A DNA stretch of 41,115 nt, taken from NCBI GenBank assembly GCA_002299555.1, contig DBOL01000045.1, positions 1 through 41,115 on the forward strand, read 5' to 3'. The translations under genes were made by a program, and so were the position numbers. The notes under the pieces are model-generated. The model made no database searches. It was not told where the DNA came from and was given only the letters and a program-made list of their open reading frames with translations. This document shows, one piece after another, positions 34,633-41,115 of the stretch. Every line of letters starts with the position of its first letter. The first letter of the stretch is position 1. This stretch comes from Candidatus Aminicenantes bacterium UBA647. GTDB taxonomy: Bacteria > Acidobacteriota > Aminicenantia > UBA2199.

Positions 34633-35295
34633 ATGGTGATATTGGATAAAGAGACTTATTTTACAGGAGATAAAGTAGAAATTTCTGCACTCAAATTTCT
34701 AAGTAGAATTGAATCTGTCAGGAAAAAGCATCTCGATTCTCCTGATCCTGAAAGGACTGCTTTTCTAATAATGGATATGCAGGAATTTTTCTTTAATAAA
34801 AATTCACACGCTTTTATTCCATCTGCTATACCTATTGTAAATAGAATAATTAAAATAAGGGACAGGTGCATGGACTTGAATATTCCTGTAATTTATACGA
34901 GGCATATTAATTCTGAGAAAGATGCAGGACAGATGAATCGTTGGTGGAGGGATATTTTAACCAGGGAGAACGGGATGTCCCGGATCATAGAGGAATTTGA
35001 TGAACCTGGTAATCTTATTGTTGAAAAGAGCCGGTACAATGCCTTTTTCAAAACTGATCTTGAAAGAATTCTTCGTGATAATAATATTTCTCAGATCATA
35101 ATAGCGGGAGTAATGACCCATTTATGTTGTGAGACTACTGCGAGAGAGGCATTTGTAAGAGATTTCGATGTATATTTCGGAATTGATTTTACCGCAACTT
35201 ATAACAAAGCGTTTCATGAATCATCACTTATAAATTTATCACATGGCTTTGCTGTACCGGTCATGACGAGTGAATTAATGAAAATGTTGGAGTGA
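34633..35295 (+). CDS. Isochorismatase-fold cysteine hydrolase
   Basis: Cysteine hydrolase of the isochorismatase/nicotinamidase superfamily, 220 residues. The triad is complete: D48 in LIMDMQ, K132 in VEKSRYNAF and C165 in GVMTHLCCETTA, where a second cysteine follows directly. The C-terminal DFTATYNKAFHESSL is a common end of the family. Substrates range over isochorismate, nicotinamide and other amides or carbamates, and cannot be called. An N-terminal extension of about 40 residues precedes the fold. No clear Shine-Dalgarno at the ATG; a TTG at codon 4 is possible. First of a tight three-gene cluster, six bases before the flavoprotein. Confidence 0.85.
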   Translation: MVILDKETYFTGDKVEISALKFLSRIESVRKKHLDSPDPERTAFLIMDMQEFFFNKNSHAFIPSAIPIVNRIIKIRDRCMDLNIPVIYTRHINSEKDAGQMNRWWRDILTRENGMSRIIEEFDEPGNLIVEKSRYNAFFKTDLERILRDNNISQIIIAGVMTHLCCETTAREAFVRDFDVYFGIDFTATYNKAFHESSLINLSHGFAVPVMTSELMKMLE

Positions 35296-35301
35296 TCTGA
35301 A

Positions 35302-36210
35302 ATGGAGAAGAGAGTTGCCATCATTGGAGCAGGCCCTGCAGGATTGTCTGCTTCTATTCAATTAAGCAGATTCGGAATAAGTCATTTTGTTTTTGAAAGA
35401 TCGATCCCGGGTGGACTTTTAAGGAATGGGAATCTGATCGGGAATTTTGCAGGTTCTTATCCATATGTCAGCGGGTCTGTTCTTGCGGAGAACATGGTCA
35501 GACATTTTAAGAGCTATCCACAGGAAATAATAAATTCAAATGTAAGTGGAATTCGTTATGATCCTGAAAATGACAGGTTCCATATCAAAGCAGGAGAATC
35601 ATTTTATGTCTCCCAATATATTATTGCTGCCAGTGGGACGAAGCCTGTTAAACCTGAGATCCTTAGCAGTGTTCCGGAAGAGTTAATGAAGAATATCCAT
35701 TATGAAATCGACAATATCGCCGGTTTGTCAGGTAAGCAGGTAATAATAGTTGGGGGTGGAGATTGTGCTTTTGACTATTCTCTGACATTGGGGGAAGAGA
35801 ATAAGGTCGAGATCCTTAACAGATCGGAAAAGATCAAGGCATTGAAGATCTTAAGAAAAATGGTACTTACAAATAAAAAGATAAGTTACAGGAACAATGT
35901 TGTAATAGAAGAGATATGCAGGGGGGAGGAGAAACCCCTGAAAGTTAAATTAATTGATAAAAAAAATATTGTTTATCAGGAATGTGACACAATGGTCTTT
36001 GCGATCGGAAGAGATCCTGATGATCTTTATTTGTCCGGTTTTGAAGCAGATGAGTTGGATTCTCATATCCGTAACGGGAAGATCCATCTCGCAGGAGATA
36101 TTAAGAACAGGGAGTTCCGGCAGGCTGTAATAGCTGCGGGGAATGGTGTTGAATCGGCAATGAAAATTTTCAAGAAACTAAAAGGTGTTTCAAATGGAAG
36201 TAGTATATAA
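35302..36210 (+). CDS. Thioredoxin-reductase-like FAD/NAD(P) oxidoreductase lacking CXXC
   Basis: Flavoprotein of 302 residues with two Rossmann domains. The FAD site is AIIGAGPAGLSASIQL (G9, G11, G14), the NAD(P) site VIIVGGGDCAFDYSL (G151-G153), and the C-terminal FAD motif HLAGDIKNREFRQAVIAAGNG. The CXXC that thioredoxin reductases carry just before the NAD(P) site is missing, and the segment after the site reads EILNRSEKI rather than HRRxxxR, so it is not a thioredoxin reductase and may prefer NADH. Ferredoxin-NAD(P) reductase-like activity is the closest alternative. GGAGTGA precedes the ATG; the end overlaps the radical SAM gene by 17 bases. Confidence 0.85.
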   Translation: MEKRVAIIGAGPAGLSASIQLSRFGISHFVFERSIPGGLLRNGNLIGNFAGSYPYVSGSVLAENMVRHFKSYPQEIINSNVSGIRYDPENDRFHIKAGESFYVSQYIIAASGTKPVKPEILSSVPEELMKNIHYEIDNIAGLSGKQVIIVGGGDCAFDYSLTLGEENKVEILNRSEKIKALKILRKMVLTNKKISYRNNVVIEEICRGEEKPLKVKLIDKKNIVYQECDTMVFAIGRDPDDLYLSGFEADELDSHIRNGKIHLAGDIKNREFRQAVIAAGNGVESAMKIFKKLKGVSNGSSI

Positions 36211-37144
36211 AACAGAAAATTCTGATATTGCGACAGTATATATAGGGGATTTCGGAAATAACAGGTTTGCTGAGTTTGTTGAGTCTGTCCAGCCCCCATC
36301 GTCTGTGGAGAAAAAATGGGTGTTGATAGTTTCAACATTGTTCGGTTGTCCTGTTGGCTGCATGATGTGTGATGCAGGGAAGTTTTATGGAGGGAAATTA
36401 ACCTCAGATGAAATTTTTTCTCAGATCGACTATCCGGTTATGAAAAGGTTTCCTGATCGAAGAATAATTTCAGAAAAATTTAAAATACAATTTGCAAGAA
36501 TGGGAGAGCCTGCACTTAATTTATCTGTTCTTAAGGTCCTCAAAGAATTCAGGAACAGGTATGATGCTCCGGGATTTGTACCGAGCTTATCAACTGTTGC
36601 CCCAAATGGTACAGAATCTTTTTTCGAGGAATTAACAAATATAAAGAATGACCTTTACGGAAAAGGGGATTTTCAAATGCAGTTTTCAATTCATTCGACT
36701 TCAGTTCAGGAAAGAGATAATTTGATACCGGTGAAAAAATGGAGTTTAGAACGGATATCCCGTTTTGGTGAAGGATTTTTCCTGCCGGGCGATCAAAAGA
36801 TCACTCTTAACTTCATCTTTTCCGGAGAGATGGAACTTGATCACAAAGTTCTTGTAGATAATTTCGATCCTCAAAAATTCATTATCAAAATTACTCCGGT
36901 CAATCCTACAATAAGCGCTGTCAGTAATGGAATTAATACAGATTTTAAAAAAGTAAAAATAAAACTTGATGAGACCGTATCCGGTATCAGGAACGCCGGA
37001 TTTGAAGTTATTTTAAGTGTGGGTGAACTGGAAGAGAACAGGATCGGGAGTAATTGCGGACAATATATTGGTTCATTTATGAGGTCCGGGAATATTCTAC
37101 CCCCCGAGGGATCTTATACTTACGGACTTGAGAAATTGATCTGA
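36194..37144 (+). CDS. RlmN/Cfr-like radical SAM protein, non-canonical
   Basis: Radical SAM enzyme of 316 residues with the cluster motif C-x3-C-x2-C (C52, C56, C59). It follows the RlmN pattern: VSTLFGCPVGCMMCDAG, IQFARMGEPALN, PSLSTVAPNG, QFSIHSTSVQERDNLIPV and near the end IGSNCGQY, whose C288 corresponds to the methyl-carrying C355 of E. coli RlmN. Two features differ: the N-terminal RNA-binding part of RlmN is absent (only about 40 residues precede the core), and the position of resolving C118 is Ile45. These four cysteines are the only ones. I start at ATG 36194 with AAAGG upstream, rather than GTG 36185. Substrate unknown. Confidence 0.85.
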   Translation: MEVVYKTENSDIATVYIGDFGNNRFAEFVESVQPPSSVEKKWVLIVSTLFGCPVGCMMCDAGKFYGGKLTSDEIFSQIDYPVMKRFPDRRIISEKFKIQFARMGEPALNLSVLKVLKEFRNRYDAPGFVPSLSTVAPNGTESFFEELTNIKNDLYGKGDFQMQFSIHSTSVQERDNLIPVKKWSLERISRFGEGFFLPGDQKITLNFIFSGEMELDHKVLVDNFDPQKFIIKITPVNPTISAVSNGINTDFKKVKIKLDETVSGIRNAGFEVILSVGELEENRIGSNCGQYIGSFMRSGNILPPEGSYTYGLEKLI

Positions 37145-37169
37145 TCGTATCGTTATGAATTGATTATAC

Positions 37170-37628
37170 TTATTTACTCCACTTCCAATCTTCGTAATAG
37201 TCCCAGCTTACCATAGTTTTCAGATCGTTCAGTTCATCAGATTTTTCCTGAAGTGTTGCCTTTATAACGTCTCCGATTGAGAGTAAACCGATATATTTAC
37301 CACCCTTTTCTATCAGGAGATGTCTTAATCTTTTTCCGAGAAATTTGTCCATTAAATTGTATACAGTATCGTCATGTGGAGCTGAAATAATGCCTTTGGT
37401 CATTAGATCCTTAACCGGTGTAGATCCGGTATCAACTTTGTCTATTGAGATGTTCCGTAGGAGGTCTCTCTCTGTCCAGATACCGATTACATCGTCATTA
37501 TCCTTAACAATTATTGCTCCGATCTTGTTCTCAAGCATTGTCCTTATCACATTATCTATAGAAGTCTGTCCATTTACGGATATTATCTTTGTCCCCTTTT
37601 CATAAAGAATTTCTTCTGCTGATTTCAT
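37170..37628 (-). CDS. CBS-domain-pair protein
   Basis: Small cytoplasmic protein of 152 residues made of two CBS motifs (about 12-65 and 78-130), with ISVNGQTSIDNVIRTMLENKIGAIIVKD and RHLLIEKGGKYIGLLSIGDVIKA. Such stand-alone pairs bind adenine nucleotides and act as sensors or regulators. The start is set by AAAGGAGGAAAT directly before the ATG at 37628; longer frame starts are ignored. The tail DYYEDWKWSK is aromatic-rich. It ends 25 bases from the convergent radical SAM gene. Confidence 0.88.
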   Translation of the reverse strand: MKSAEEILYEKGTKIISVNGQTSIDNVIRTMLENKIGAIIVKDNDDVIGIWTERDLLRNISIDKVDTGSTPVKDLMTKGIISAPHDDTVYNLMDKFLGKRLRHLLIEKGGKYIGLLSIGDVIKATLQEKSDELNDLKTMVSWDYYEDWKWSK

Positions 37629-37660
37629 ATTTCCTCCTTTCATCAGATGTATATTTTTAA

Positions 37661-37688
37661 AGTTTATATTAAACGAAAAAAAAGTCAA
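37661..37688 (-). promoter_or_regulatory. Candidate promoter of the CBS protein gene
   Basis: TTGACT (37683-37688) and TAAACT (37661-37666) with a 16-base spacer on the minus strand, giving a leader of about 25 bases that carries the strong AAAGGAGG site. Confidence 0.45.
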
Positions 37689-37745
37689 GAATGCAATTAT
37701 TCAGGAAGTTATTATAGTTATGGTTTTTCAAAATTAAAAAAAATG

Positions 37746-37760
37746 TTAGAATATTTCTAA
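37746..37760. promoter_or_regulatory. Inverted repeat overlapping a possible -10 ahead of DUF192
   Basis: TTAGAA-TAT-TTCTAA is a perfect inverted repeat that contains TAGAAT (37747-37752), a plausible -10 for the DUF192 gene; the -35 is poor. AAAGGGA follows as ribosome-binding site. Short and AT-rich, so possibly chance. Confidence 0.3.
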
Positions 37761-37769
37761 AGGGAAAGA

Positions 37770-38201
37770 ATGAAAAATGTAATTTTTTTGGTGGTTTTAC
37801 TTACGATATTATCTTCCGGTCTGTTTTCCGGTGCCGGTTTTACTTCGATTTTCATAGGAGATGAAGAATTTGTAGTGGAAATAGCTGAATCGAATGGAGA
37901 GAAAGCCTTGGGACTGATGTATAGAAAAGATATACCGGATAATTTCGGAATGCTATTTGTATATTCTATCGAAGATTTCAGGGGAATGTGGATGAAGAAC
38001 ACACTTGTAAGTCTTGACCTGATATTCCTGAACTCGAAAAAAGAGATCGTAGAGATAATAAAAAATGTTCCGCCTTGTGAGAAAGATCCCTGTAAGAGTT
38101 ATATATCGAAAAAAAAGGCCAGATATGTTCTCGAGCTAAAAGGAAACAGATCAGAAGATCTGAACCTTATTGAGGGAGACAGAATATTTTTTATTCTATG
38201 A
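37770..38201 (+). CDS. DUF192 family exported protein
   Basis: Protein of 143 residues with an N-terminal signal peptide and a DUF192 domain, a small beta-rich family of unknown function. Signatures are GLMYRKDIPDNFGMLFVY, MWMKNTLVSLDLIFLN and VPPCEKDPCKSY, where the two cysteines are family-typical. Probably periplasmic. Its 3' end overlaps the convergent M14 carboxypeptidase gene by 11 bases. Confidence 0.88.
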   Translation: MKNVIFLVVLLTILSSGLFSGAGFTSIFIGDEEFVVEIAESNGEKALGLMYRKDIPDNFGMLFVYSIEDFRGMWMKNTLVSLDLIFLNSKKEIVEIIKNVPPCEKDPCKSYISKKKARYVLELKGNRSEDLNLIEGDRIFFIL

Positions 38202-39816
38202 CAGACAGAAAATTTTCCATGTTGCAATTATACCTGTAAACAGGATAAATTCCCGGCTTCCCTGTCCACTGCATGATAATTTCTCTATTGAAGAATCCCC
38301 ATCGTAGGAGACTATCCCTGGATTCCGGTTCAAGAATCTCAGATATTAATCGGGCAAGTGGTTGATTCATAGGAATATAGAAAGATCCTTTTGGTAATTT
38401 TTTTTTTACTTTCTCATATTTTCCTTTAACTGCAATAAGAATATGTCCCTGATAAAGAGATTTTCCGTATTCTATTTTCTTAATAATAAAGTTTTCAAAT
38501 TCTCCTGAAAAAGTTTCTCCGGTCTTTTCAATAATAATTCCATGTTTTTTAAGGTTCTCAATTACTTTTTTATGATGGGGGAGTATAAAATATCCAAAAG
38601 GTACTTTTACACTATCAACGGCCTTTGCTTTTGCAAAATAAGAAACTTTATAATCTTTCAGCCTATCGGTCTTTTTAATTATAAAATCCTTTATCCATGG
38701 GGGGTACTTATCTCTGTCCTCCGGCCTTATCTTCTCTTTCTCGAATTCATAACTTTTTATGGTAAATTCAAGAAGTTTTTCTGTAGTGTAAGAGATAACA
38801 TGATCTCCGGATGAATAATTCTGCATTGTTTCAAGGTCTGCTTTCCTGACAAGAGTATCCATAAGGCCAATATTTTTTGAAGTGAATTCTGCAATTGACC
38901 GGATAAAATAATAAGTAGATATTACTCTTGTTTTAAAATCAGCGTGAGAATAGTTCTCATCAAGAATTGTAAATCTATTCCTTAATCCTGCATAGTTTGT
39001 ACCAAATCGTGCTTCATATGCATGATTTCTCCATCCCTTTACAGGATCTGCACGGTCAATAAAATTTCCGTAGGGGATAGCATCAGTTTTGTACTTTTTT
39101 TTCATTGTTTTCCTGACCTCAGGAAACATTTTCTCCCACATGAAATCCATTAGTTCCTGATGACTGTTAGGATTGGAAAGAGTTGTGTATGTAACGGGCT
39201 CACGGTGATAAGATCCATTTGTTGTATGAAGATCGACAAAGAGAACCGGATCCCATTCTTTAAAAAGTTTAACAAGTGCATTGACCTCAGGTGATTCAAG
39301 TTTGATATAATCACGGTTTAGATCCAGGTGCTGTCCGTTATACCGGACACCTGCAAGTTCGGGCCCATTATCTCTTCTGTTCTTTCCTAATTTATCATTG
39401 CCGTCAGCATTGAATATAGGTACAAAAAGGATTACCTGATCATTTAAAAGATCTGCCAATTTATTTTCAGCTATATCTCTTAACATCATAAGTGAAGCTT
39501 CTTTCCCCTCTATTTCCCCGGCATGGATGTTTGCAACAAAAAGGACCGCTGATCTGTTGAGGGCCTTCATCTGCAATGGAGAGGATATCCCTTCATTTGA
39601 GACGATAACAAGTGGGACTTCCTTCCCTTCGGTCGAATTACAAAGGATTGTAAGTTTAATTTTACTTGATTGTTTTTCCAGAATATTCAGAAAATCAATA
39701 ACTTCATGGTGAAGTGATGTCCTTCTAAAATCTGACTTTTCCGGAACGGTTAATATCCCCGGATTTAAGTTCATTGAGATCAAAAAAACCAAAGTTAACA
39801 ATTTAATAATCTTCAT
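38191..39816 (-). CDS. Secreted M14-family zinc carboxypeptidase
   Basis: Exported metallocarboxypeptidase of 541 residues. A signal peptide (about 1-23) precedes the M14 domain (about 35-310). Zinc ligands H98 and E101 lie in NIHAGEIEGKE and the third, H197, in VDLHTTNG. Substrate-binding residues are in NADGNDKLGKNRRDNGP and LDLNRDY. A later segment (TILDENYSH) may supply the catalytic glutamate. The C-terminal 230 residues are an extra domain without a recognised family. It would trim peptides or peptidoglycan stems in the periplasm or outside. Confidence 0.87.
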   Translation of the reverse strand: MKIIKLLTLVFLISMNLNPGILTVPEKSDFRRTSLHHEVIDFLNILEKQSSKIKLTILCNSTEGKEVPLVIVSNEGISSPLQMKALNRSAVLFVANIHAGEIEGKEASLMMLRDIAENKLADLLNDQVILFVPIFNADGNDKLGKNRRDNGPELAGVRYNGQHLDLNRDYIKLESPEVNALVKLFKEWDPVLFVDLHTTNGSYHREPVTYTTLSNPNSHQELMDFMWEKMFPEVRKTMKKKYKTDAIPYGNFIDRADPVKGWRNHAYEARFGTNYAGLRNRFTILDENYSHADFKTRVISTYYFIRSIAEFTSKNIGLMDTLVRKADLETMQNYSSGDHVISYTTEKLLEFTIKSYEFEKEKIRPEDRDKYPPWIKDFIIKKTDRLKDYKVSYFAKAKAVDSVKVPFGYFILPHHKKVIENLKKHGIIIEKTGETFSGEFENFIIKKIEYGKSLYQGHILIAVKGKYEKVKKKLPKGSFYIPMNQPLARLISEILEPESRDSLLRWGFFNREIIMQWTGKPGIYPVYRYNCNMENFLSVIE

Positions 39817-39831
39817 TATGACTCCCGTATC

Positions 39832-39859
39832 ATTATACCTGCAGGGATAATAGTGTCAA
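39832..39859 (-). promoter_or_regulatory. Strong promoter of the M14 carboxypeptidase gene
   Basis: TTGACA (39854-39859) and TATAAT (39832-39837), both consensus, with a 16-base spacer on the minus strand. The leader is very short, about eight to nine bases, but contains GGGAG, so this gene may be at the border between leadered and leaderless starts. Confidence 0.65.
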
Positions 39860-40050
39860 TACTGTTTCAATAAGTGCGGTGATACGCGGTCTTGGCAATA
39901 AGTCTGACATATAGGTGCTATGCGGGCACTAAAAGTGTGCAAATTAAGAAAGTCGTTTTCTGTAGTAGGTTCTTGGGATTCAGAAAGATACTTTTCCACA
40001 ATTTGTGTAAAGAATGTGGGAAAAACTTTTCTTTGAAGTTTTCAACAGAG
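39860..40050. other. Intergenic region with several small inverted repeats
   Basis: No convincing gene lies here. Inverted repeats are TTTTCCACA (39992-40000) with TGTGGGAAAA (40015-40024, one bulge), TTTCTG (39957-39962) with CAGAAA (39981-39986), and GTGC (39915-39918) with GCAC (39926-39929). The first could be the end of the ptsI transcript, but no T-run follows it. TTTTCCACA also fits a relaxed DnaA box (TTWTNCACA). An unrecognised small RNA is possible but unproved. Confidence 0.35.
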
Positions 40051-41115
40051 TTAAAAGACCGGCTGTTTAATAAACATTTCAGGATAAATTCGGAGTATGG
40101 ATTCGATAAGGAACTCCTCGCTCTTGGATTTTGAATCGAATTCCGGAAGCTTGCTTACTATTTTTTTTATTTTTGAAAAATGGACATTTGTAAAAACTCT
40201 TTTTACTTCAGCAATTGATAAAGGATTCATGGAAAAATTTGTATAACCCATCCCCAACAGCATTAATGCGGTTAGAGGTTTTCCTGCTATTTCTCCACAA
40301 ATAGTAACCGGCTTGCCGGTACGTTCTGCCTCTTCTCTGATCTCGATAAGACTTTCGATAACTGAAGGTTGATAAGGATTAAAGAGATATGAAAGTGAAC
40401 TATTATCTCTCTCAACTGCGAGAAGATATTGGATAAGGTCATTTGATCCAACAGAGTAAAAATCGATCTCATTTTTAAGATGTTTTATAAGCTTGATCGT
40501 TCCGGGAATCTCGATCATGATCCCAATTTGAACTTTGTGTGGCGGTAGTTTTTTTTCTTCTCTTAATTCTTCGGTGATATCTTCTATTATTTTTTTTATA
40601 GAGTGAATTTCTTCAATTTCGGTGATCATAGGAAAAAGGATCTTTATATTTCCATTTTCATTTGCACGGATGATCGATTTGATCTGAATTCTGAATATTT
40701 TTTCCTCTTTAAGGAAAAGTCTTACGGCCATTGTTCCAAGGGCCGGGTTTCTCTCATTTCCGGTTTTAAAATATTTAACACCTTTATCCCTGCCGATATC
40801 AAAAGTTCTGATCGTAACTTTCTCAGGATAGATCTTTTGTGCGATATTTTTATAAATGAGATATTGTTCTTCTTCGAAAAGAACTGTTTCCGGATCCATG
40901 AAAAGAAATTCTGTTCTGAAGAGACCTATACCTGAAGCTCCATATGAATGTACCAGATCGCTTTCAAAAGAGAGTTCTATATTGGCCATCAGATTAAACT
41001 TCCTCTTATCTTTTGTGACCCCCGGGAGTTTAATTATTTTTTTCAACCTCTCTTTATGAGCATTGTATTTTTCAATTTTTATTCTGGTTTTTGCTATATA
41101 TTGATCCTTCGGGTT
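40051..41115 (-). CDS. ptsI: Phosphoenolpyruvate-protein phosphotransferase (enzyme I), C-terminal part
   Basis: C-terminal PEP-binding barrel of PTS enzyme I; the N-terminal phosphohistidine domain is beyond the window, and the frame stays open to base 41115, so the TTG at 41046 is internal. Signatures are GIGLFRTEFLFMD, IRTFDIGRDKGVKYF, MIEIPGT, SVGSNDLIQYLLAVERD, and the active-site cysteine in TICGEIAG. Two changes against common sequences: GRDK for GGDK, and NPALGTMAVR for NPFLGxRAIR, which loses one arginine. It should pass phosphate from PEP to HPr. PTS genes other than this are not in view. Confidence 0.92.
   Translation of the reverse strand, partial: NPKDQYIAKTRIKIEKYNAHKERLKKIIKLPGVTKDKRKFNLMANIELSFESDLVHSYGASGIGLFRTEFLFMDPETVLFEEEQYLIYKNIAQKIYPEKVTIRTFDIGRDKGVKYFKTGNERNPALGTMAVRLFLKEEKIFRIQIKSIIRANENGNIKILFPMITEIEEIHSIKKIIEDITEELREEKKLPPHKVQIGIMIEIPGTIKLIKHLKNEIDFYSVGSNDLIQYLLAVERDNSSLSYLFNPYQPSVIESLIEIREEAERTGKPVTICGEIAGKPLTALMLLGMGYTNFSMNPLSIAEVKRVFTNVHFSKIKKIVSKLPEFDSKSKSEEFLIESILRIYPEMFIKQPVF

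Noticed and set aside
37629..37688. Longer N-terminus for the CBS protein
   Set aside because: AAAGGAGGAAAT directly precedes the ATG at 37628, and the upstream part coincides with the candidate promoter.
39892..40134. Plus-strand frame of 80 residues with a CKECGKNF zinc-finger-like stretch
   Set aside because: It overlaps the 3' end of ptsI on the other strand, has no ribosome-binding site or promoter, and the cysteine pattern is a single chance match.

Overview
The window reads as a compact stretch of bacterial chromosome from an AT-rich (by eye roughly 35-40% GC), diderm, anaerobic organism. Diderm: predicted outer-membrane beta-barrels, a DUF3179 lipoprotein and two lytic transglycosylases. 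Anaerobic: a four-subunit 2-oxoacid:ferredoxin oxidoreductase, a DUF362/4Fe-4S protein and radical SAM enzymes. A VWFA-related secreted protein with the 'VDVTDFEVPVRVF' type of N-terminus and a GAF protein recall Aminicenantes/Acidobacteriota-like genomes; that placement is inference and weak. I saw no rRNA, tRNA, CRISPR array, insertion sequence or phage gene, and no gene-free stretch over 300 bases.

Layout. 1-1841: 3' part of an OPT-family transporter (+). 1856-3875: DUF3179 lipoprotein and a CSCAG-type outer-membrane protein (-). 3941-10165: minus-strand cell-envelope operon, in transcription order metallophosphoesterase, GAF protein, Slt-type transglycosylase, Ddl, RuvX, MltG. 10270-14280: PpiD-like foldase, M24 peptidase, lipoyl synthase (-). 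14458-15120: unrecognised gene (+). 15123-16801: divergent guanine deaminase (-) and DUF362 ferredoxin protein (+). 16798-21478: secA-guaB-small barrel (-). 21572-22897: M23 peptidase (+), divergent from secA. 22995-27105: korDABC followed by tyrS (-). 27373-31085: DUF4301, mobA, an XRE regulator, mobB and yjbQ (-). 31159-32845: ABC exporter pair (-). 32923-34539: VWFA-related secreted protein (+). 34633-37144: tight three-gene cluster of cysteine hydrolase, flavoprotein and RlmN-like radical SAM protein (+). 37170-37628: CBS protein (-). 37770-38201: DUF192 (+). 38191-39816: M14 carboxypeptidase (-). 40051-41115: 3' part of ptsI (-), running off the window.

Most of the content is housekeeping: wall growth and turnover (Ddl, MltG, Slt, M23), protein export and folding (SecA, PpiD), ferredoxin-linked central metabolism (Kor, lipoyl synthase), purine metabolism (GuaB, guanine deaminase) and molybdenum cofactor maturation (MobA/MobB).

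Four things stand out. (1) The 34633-37144 trio has a radical SAM protein with the RlmN core but without the RlmN N-terminal domain and without the resolving cysteine, next to a thioredoxin-reductase-like flavoprotein that lacks the CXXC. (2) Two identical-arm 21-bp palindromes, 30 bp apart centre to centre, sit upstream of the XRE gene embedded in the mob cluster. (3) Several genes have good sigma70-type promoters whose -10 box ends only 6-9 bases before the start codon with no Shine-Dalgarno, which predicts widespread leaderless mRNAs. (4) A C9 tract lies between the divergent guanine deaminase and DUF362 promoters.
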